A stretch of DNA of 64,000 bases from Lacticaseibacillus suibinensis (GTDB lineage Bacteria > Bacillota > Bacilli > Lactobacillales > Lactobacillaceae): positions 1 through 64,000 of the forward strand of contig NZ_RHOK01000008.1 in assembly GCF_003946175.1 (NCBI RefSeq), read 5' to 3'. The first letter of the stretch is position 1. Each line of letters opens with the position of its first letter. Below the pieces are notes generated by a model that was given only the letters and a program-made list of their open reading frames with translations, ran no database searches and was not told the DNA's origin. Shown piece after piece: positions 59,616 through 64,000 of the stretch. Both the position numbers and the translations under genes were made by a program.

Positions 59616-60233
59616 ATGAAAGTCTTTGTTGTTGGCGCCCATGGTCAAGTGGGCCAATTAATTGTCGAAACGCTGCTCACCAATGACTGCGAAGTCATGG
59701 GCGGCTACCGTGATCCCGCTAGTCAAGCGCCGGCGGCCTCCAGTGCCTTCACGCCGGTGGCATTTGATCTCAACCAACCGATTGATGAATTAGCGGCCGC
59801 AATGACCGGCGCCGATGCCGTGATTTTTGCTGCCGGTTCCGCTGGCAAATCCTTGCTGGCCATCGATTTGGACGGGGCGGTCAAAACCATGGCGGCAGCG
59901 CAACAAGCCGGTGTGACGCGCTTTATCCAGCTCAGCACGATTAACGCTGAGCTGCGGGACAAGTGGCCGGATGTGCTGCATGACTACTACATCGCCAAGT
60001 TCTATGCCGATGAATGGTTGCGGACCCGCACCATGCTCGATTGGGTGATTGTCCAGCCGGTGGCACTGACCAACGAAGCTGGCACCGGCAAAATTACGCT
60101 ACAACCGGCAGCCAATGGCACCATCAGCCGCCAAGATGTCGCGACTGTGTTGGTGGAAGCCGTTACCTCGGAACTGCATCGCGAGACGATTAAAATTGCG
60201 AGCGGCACCGTGCCGATTGCGCAGGCGTTCTAA
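59616..60233 (+). CDS. NAD(P)H-binding SDR-like protein
   Basis: The 205-residue atypical short-chain dehydrogenase has the nucleotide motif VVGAHGQVGQ at residues 5-14, followed by ADAVIFAAGSAGK and the YYIAKFYADEWL segment with the Tyr-x3-Lys pair (about 129-133). It resembles NmrA/BVR-B-like and YwnB proteins. It is second in the operon after the aldo/keto reductase. Substrate unknown. Confidence 0.87.
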   Translation: MKVFVVGAHGQVGQLIVETLLTNDCEVMGGYRDPASQAPAASSAFTPVAFDLNQPIDELAAAMTGADAVIFAAGSAGKSLLAIDLDGAVKTMAAAQQAGVTRFIQLSTINAELRDKWPDVLHDYYIAKFYADEWLRTRTMLDWVIVQPVALTNEAGTGKITLQPAANGTISRQDVATVLVEAVTSELHRETIKIASGTVPIAQAF

Positions 60234-60404
60234 CCGCGAAGCACCGGGTAACCCGTTATTTTAGGCGCGCAGTTGCTTTTTTCTTAGCAAGCGTGCATAA
60301 TCTCATTATTAAATCGATCGGAAGTGAAGCCGTTGAAGTAAGCCAATACCGAATTTGTCGAAGCCCTGAAATCTGGGGAGGAATCTCGGCACTTTTGGCT
60401 TGGC

Positions 60405-60470
60405 TTACCGAAACGGCTCACTGAATTTTCAGAGGGCGACGTTTCGGCGTGGTCCTTTTTGTGTGCTGCC
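60405..60470 (+). promoter_or_regulatory. Possible attenuator leader of the ABC-F gene
   Basis: CCGAAACG (60408) pairs with CGTTTCGG (60440) around an inner CTGAA / TTCAG stem, and GTGGTCCTTTTTG follows. A short frame MKPLK lies further upstream at 60323. Resistance-type ABC-F genes often have translated leaders with attenuators, but the stem-to-T-run distance is long here. The remaining 60234-60400 region shows no gene. Confidence 0.35.
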
Positions 60471-60522
60471 AAGCTGGTGTCCCCCGTTTCAGGCGCGTCC
60501 TTTAGAAAGGATGTGCTGCCTC

Positions 60523-62010
60523 ATGGCGACCATTGAATTAACTGATTTATCTTTTGGCTATCCGGGCCAACCGGAATTGTTCTCCCATGTCTCGTTCAAC
60601 TTTGATACTCGCTGGCACCTTGGTTTGGTCGGGCGCAACGGCCGGGGCAAAACGACTCTGTTGGAATTGTTGCAGCATCAGCATGAGTATCGCGGCCAAA
60701 TCACCACGCCGCTCACGTTCAACTACTTCCCTCAACCGATTGCGGATGAAAGCCAGCTCACGCTGTACGCCATGCAGGCCGTCAGCGACGCCGAGAAGTG
60801 GCAGCTGGAACGCGAACTCAATCTGATGCACGTGGATCCCGACATTCTGTGGCGGCCCTACCAGGCGCTATCAGGCGGTGAGCAAACCAAAGTCCGGCTC
60901 GCTTTGCTGTTCACCCAAGCGAGCGGCTTTGCGCTGATTGACGAGCCCACCAACCATCTCGACCAAGCCAGCCGCGCGTTGGTGGCGCAATATCTCCAGC
61001 AAAAATCGGGCTTCATTTTGATTAGCCATGACCGCGCCTTTTTGAATGCGACCACTGATCACACCTTGGCCATCGATAAAGCCGATATCACGTTGTACCA
61101 AGGCAACTATGACGTCTACGCCGAAGCGCGCGACCGCCAAAACGCTTTCGAACAAGCCGAAAACAGCAAACTCAAGCACGAAATTGGCCGCCTGCAGCAA
61201 AGCGCGCGGGCCAAAGGGCAATGGGCCGACAGCCGCGAAAAGGACATCAACGGCAGCCGCCATGAATTCAACAGTGCGCACAAAGACCGCGGTCGGATCA
61301 GCCACATGGCCGCGCGGGAAATGAAAAAGCGCCTCAACCTCGAGCACCGAATGGACAAAGAAATCGATGCTAAGTCGAAGCTCCTCAAAAATATCGAGGA
61401 CGTCCCTGCCCTCACCATCAACACCCTCCCCGACCACCATGACCCGTACCTGCATGTCGTTGATTTAACTGTCGGCTACGAGCAGCCGCTATTCAAACCC
61501 GTGTCTTTCGATGTCCGCCCTGGCGAACGCGTGGCCCTGGTCGGCCCCAATGGCATTGGCAAGTCCTCACTGCTGCGCGCCGTGCTCGGTCAGTTCACGG
61601 GCACCGTTACCGGCACCATCACCCAGCCGCAGCTGAAGTTGAGCTTGATGCGTCAGGTCCCCGACAACCGCGGCTTGCTGAAGGATTTCGCCGCCACGCA
61701 TCATTTGGACTACGAAAGCCTGCTCAATAACCTCAAGAAACTGGGGCTGGAGCGCAGCGCCTTCACCACCCCCATTGAGCAACTCAGCATGGGCCAGCAG
61801 AAAAAAGTCGAGCTGGCGCGCTCATTGGTCACGCCAGCCAATTTGCTGGTGTGGGATGAGCCCTTGAACTACCTCGACCTGTACAATCAAGATCAGCTGG
61901 CCCAAAGCCTGCAGGCCAACCAACCGACCCTCCTTTTTATCGAGCATGACCAGGCCTTCATTGACCACGTCGCCACTAAAATTGTGACCCTCGAACCCGC
62001 GCAAGCATAA
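60523..62010 (+). CDS. ABC-F ATPase, ribosomal-protection type (Lsa-like)
   Basis: The 495-residue protein has two ATP-binding domains: Walker A GRNGRGKTT (about 35-43), signature LSGGEQTKVR and DEPTNHLD in the first, and GPNGIGKSS, LSMGQQKKVELAR and DEPLNYLD in the second. Between them lies a long basic linker (about 200-300) that would reach the ribosome's peptidyl site. The arrangement and signature LSMGQQKK are those of the Lsa/Vga/Msr-like group, which frees ribosomes from antibiotics. A long leader precedes it. Whether it confers resistance is unknown. The ATG at 60523 follows AAAGGA. Confidence 0.87.
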   Translation: MATIELTDLSFGYPGQPELFSHVSFNFDTRWHLGLVGRNGRGKTTLLELLQHQHEYRGQITTPLTFNYFPQPIADESQLTLYAMQAVSDAEKWQLERELNLMHVDPDILWRPYQALSGGEQTKVRLALLFTQASGFALIDEPTNHLDQASRALVAQYLQQKSGFILISHDRAFLNATTDHTLAIDKADITLYQGNYDVYAEARDRQNAFEQAENSKLKHEIGRLQQSARAKGQWADSREKDINGSRHEFNSAHKDRGRISHMAAREMKKRLNLEHRMDKEIDAKSKLLKNIEDVPALTINTLPDHHDPYLHVVDLTVGYEQPLFKPVSFDVRPGERVALVGPNGIGKSSLLRAVLGQFTGTVTGTITQPQLKLSLMRQVPDNRGLLKDFAATHHLDYESLLNNLKKLGLERSAFTTPIEQLSMGQQKKVELARSLVTPANLLVWDEPLNYLDLYNQDQLAQSLQANQPTLLFIEHDQAFIDHVATKIVTLEPAQA

Positions 62011-62078
62011 GGGTTCAAACCAGACGAACGGCTGGCATTGTGCTACCCTCAAGGCAACAACATAAGGAGGGAATTAGC

Positions 62079-62519
62079 ATGAGTAATGTGTCGCTGTATC
62101 ATACCTTCGTTCAAAATCACAATGGCCTAACCGGTACCAGCTTCGTTGAAGGCGATGAAGGCCTAGCGCTCGGCGTGTCCAGCTCGCTGATTGCCGCGCC
62201 GGGCACCAATCCCGAGCAGTTCATCGGGTTTGCCTTGGCCACCTGTTTCAACGCTACCATTCGCTTAATTGAGGCGCGCGAACATACACCTGAAGACTCC
62301 AAGGTCCGGGTGCGCATCGACATCACGCGCGACCAACCTGGGTATCAGTTTTTGGTGGCGGCCCAGATTCAAATGCCGCAGCATGATGAAGCTGCCGCCC
62401 AACGCCTGATTGCCACGGCGCTGGATGAATGTCCGGTAGCCAAGCTGCTGAAGGACAACGAAAATGTCTCCTTCCAGCTGGTGGATCAGTTCACTGACGA
62501 TGCCAACCTAGGTGAATAA
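62079..62519 (+). CDS. OsmC/Ohr-family peroxiredoxin-like protein
   Basis: The 146-residue protein has the OsmC/Ohr fold with two reactive Cys, one in FALATCFNAT (about 55) and one in DECPVAK (about 122). It reduces organic hydroperoxides with a thiol partner. AAGGAGGG precedes the ATG at 62079. It is monocistronic, followed by a terminator. Confidence 0.88.
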   Translation: MSNVSLYHTFVQNHNGLTGTSFVEGDEGLALGVSSSLIAAPGTNPEQFIGFALATCFNATIRLIEAREHTPEDSKVRVRIDITRDQPGYQFLVAAQIQMPQHDEAAAQRLIATALDECPVAKLLKDNENVSFQLVDQFTDDANLGE

Positions 62520-62534
62520 GCACTTGCCTGCGCA

Positions 62535-62564
62535 AAAGGCCACCGACTGTCGCCGGTGGCCTTT
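62535..62564. terminator. Bidirectional terminator
   Basis: AAAGGCCACCG pairs with CGGTGGCCTTT between the OsmC gene and the converging permease gene. Confidence 0.85.
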
Positions 62565-62573
62565 GGTTTACCC

Positions 62574-64000
62574 TTATTCGTTAGATTTCAACGCGCCGAC
62601 CATGTCGATCCGCTGGAGCCGTTTATGTGTCACCAGCATCACAATGCCGGTGAACGCAAGCATCAGTAGCGTGGCCCAGACATAACTCATCGCGTGCAGC
62701 AACACTGGGAAAATGACCTGGGTGGTTTCCGCCTGATGCAAAATGTACCGCAGCAAGGCATACCCGACCCCATAACCAAAGCCAATCCCAACCAGCGTCA
62801 TCACGATGTTTTCCCGCACAATATACATGGTCACTTCGCGGTCGTAGAACCCTAGGACCTTGATGGTGGACAGTTCGCGAATGCGCTCGGACACGTTGAT
62901 GTTGGTCAGGTTGTACAACACGACGAAGGACAATATCCCAGACAGCAAGATGAAAATGAAGACAATGGGATTAAGTGAAGTCCCCATGTTGCTGATGCTT
63001 TGGGTGGCATCAGCCTTAAAGCTAGTCCCCAGCGCCGCCTCATCCTTGAGCAAACGGTGCGCGAGCTGTTGGCGCTGTTGATCGGACATTTTGGCCAGCT
63101 TGACCAGCAACGCATTGGTGGTTGGCGTCTGGCCAAAGGCTTTGGCATACGCCGCGGGACTCATGTAGGCAAACACCCCGATGTAGTTCGTGGTGACGCC
63201 GCTTACCTTGACCTTGACCGCTTTTTTGCCCGCCCGGGTAAAGGTCAGGGTGTCGCCAGTTGTCACCTGCAACTTGTTGGCGATTTTTTGGCTGATGACT
63301 AGGCCTTTGGCGGGCAGAGCATATGTTTTGCCTTGATTGGCCAAGGTCACGTAGCGGCTAAAGTGTGCGGCGCGCGGCGTAAACAAGTTGATATCGTTGA
63401 TCTGTTCACCGTTAGCCTGCGCCTTGCCGCTGGTTTGGTTAATTGGCAAACTACTTTGATACTTGCCGCTGGCTTTAATCAGGTCAATCGCGGTGGCTTG
63501 TTTATTCGCCGCCGCCAGCGCCACCGTGGCATCGTAGTGGAACACTTGGCCGTATTGCTGACTACCGGTGGCGCTAATCGAATCACGCAGGCCAAAGCCG
63601 GTCAAAATCAAACCAGTGCCGCCAGCGATGCCGACAATCGTCATGATCATCCGACTCTTGTAGCGGAACAAGTTGCGATAAGAGACTTTTTCGTTAAAGC
63701 TCAAGTGCCGCCACAACGGGCGAATGCGCTCAAGCAAAATCCGTTTCGCCGACTTCGGGGCCCGCGGCCGCATCAACTCGGCCGGCCGTTCTGCCAGTTC
63801 ACGGTGCGTGACCAGTGCCGCCGCGCCGACCGTCGCTACCAGCGAAAAGACCACCGCAATCACAAGACTGCCGGTCATCACCGGAATGGTGGCGGTCATG
63901 GGAATGACTGCATCATAAAGCGACACAATGAACCGGGGCAAAGTGAGGTTGCCGGCCACGCCGCCAATGACGCCGCCGAGGAGGCCTGCCATCAGGGCAT
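62574..64000 (-). CDS. FtsX-like ABC transporter permease, C-terminal part (cut by edge)
   Basis: The frame is open to the right edge, so only the C-terminal part of about 475 residues is seen. It has two groups of membrane segments: TM near the front, then RNLFRYKSRMIMTIVGIAGGTGLILTGFGLRDS, a large extracellular domain (about residues 150-330 of this part) and a C-terminal FtsX domain (IRELSTIKVLGFYDREVTMYIVREN). This is the MacB-like/lipoprotein-export type with two FtsX domains; the partner ATPase should lie beyond 64000. Confidence 0.85.
   Translation of the reverse strand, partial: ALMAGLLGGVIGGVAGNLTLPRFIVSLYDAVIPMTATIPVMTGSLVIAVVFSLVATVGAAALVTHRELAERPAELMRPRAPKSAKRILLERIRPLWRHLSFNEKVSYRNLFRYKSRMIMTIVGIAGGTGLILTGFGLRDSISATGSQQYGQVFHYDATVALAAANKQATAIDLIKASGKYQSSLPINQTSGKAQANGEQINDINLFTPRAAHFSRYVTLANQGKTYALPAKGLVISQKIANKLQVTTGDTLTFTRAGKKAVKVKVSGVTTNYIGVFAYMSPAAYAKAFGQTPTTNALLVKLAKMSDQQRQQLAHRLLKDEAALGTSFKADATQSISNMGTSLNPIVFIFILLSGILSFVVLYNLTNINVSERIRELSTIKVLGFYDREVTMYIVRENIVMTLVGIGFGYGVGYALLRYILHQAETTQVIFPVLLHAMSYVWATLLMLAFTGIVMLVTHKRLQRIDMVGALKSNE

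Overview
The window looks like chromosome from a GC-rich member of the Lactobacillaceae (mid-50s percent GC judged by eye). Supporting signs are strong AGGAGG-type ribosome binding sites, a CcpA-type cre site at a PTS gene, an anaerobic ribonucleotide reductase, a MutY without its Fe-S cysteines, an HK97-type phage module of the kind seen in Firmicutes, and many small efflux, GNAT and flavin genes. I cannot fix the genus from the sequence.

Layout. 0-15 kb is ordinary chromosome: a quinone oxidoreductase, a GNAT pair, a cysteine-free HesB-like protein, a cystine-type ABC permease and binding lipoprotein without an ATPase, a LytTR/LiaF-like/MFS operon, nrdD with two NrdR-box-like sites, tRNA-Ala(GGC), and a sugar locus (PTS EIIC, AraC regulator, GH35 beta-galactosidase). 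15.46-29.84 kb is an integrated element in the 3' end of tRNA-Ala(CGC). 30-64 kb is chromosome again: MFS pumps, an unknown two-gene operon, two GC-rich structured intergenic regions, thiD/pdxK-like kinase, mutY, a split chromate transporter, sbcCD, an IS200/IS605-type remnant with intact tnpB, two ABC-F proteins, a DyP peroxidase with a PerR-type box, an OsmC/Ohr protein, and an FtsX-like permease cut by the right edge.

The main discovery candidate is the 14.4-kb element. It has a tyrosine integrase, a divergent XRE repressor and excisionase-like gene with TGTTCA operators, a primase-polymerase and D5/P4-type helicase, then an iteron origin (six plus six copies of GTTCCA/TGGAAC around about 90 bp of AT-rich DNA). 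A complete head and packaging module follows: head closure, HNH, TerS, TerL, portal, fused protease-capsid and connector. There are no tail, lysis or baseplate genes. That is the architecture of a capsid-forming phage-inducible chromosomal island (cf-PICI), which would make its own heads and borrow tails from a helper phage. It carries cargo on the opposite strand: mscL, a GlsB/YeaQ-type protein and a 46-residue membrane protein. The protease-capsid gene has an internal Shine-Dalgarno and ATG that would release a free capsid protein.

Other signals worth attention are a predicted multi-branched structured element at 34.1 kb, a three-copy hairpin repeat family (34.4 and 48.2-48.4 kb) with compensatory changes, two related tiny-ORF loci with structured leaders (3.1 and 30.0 kb), and an intact TnpB beside a decayed TnpA.
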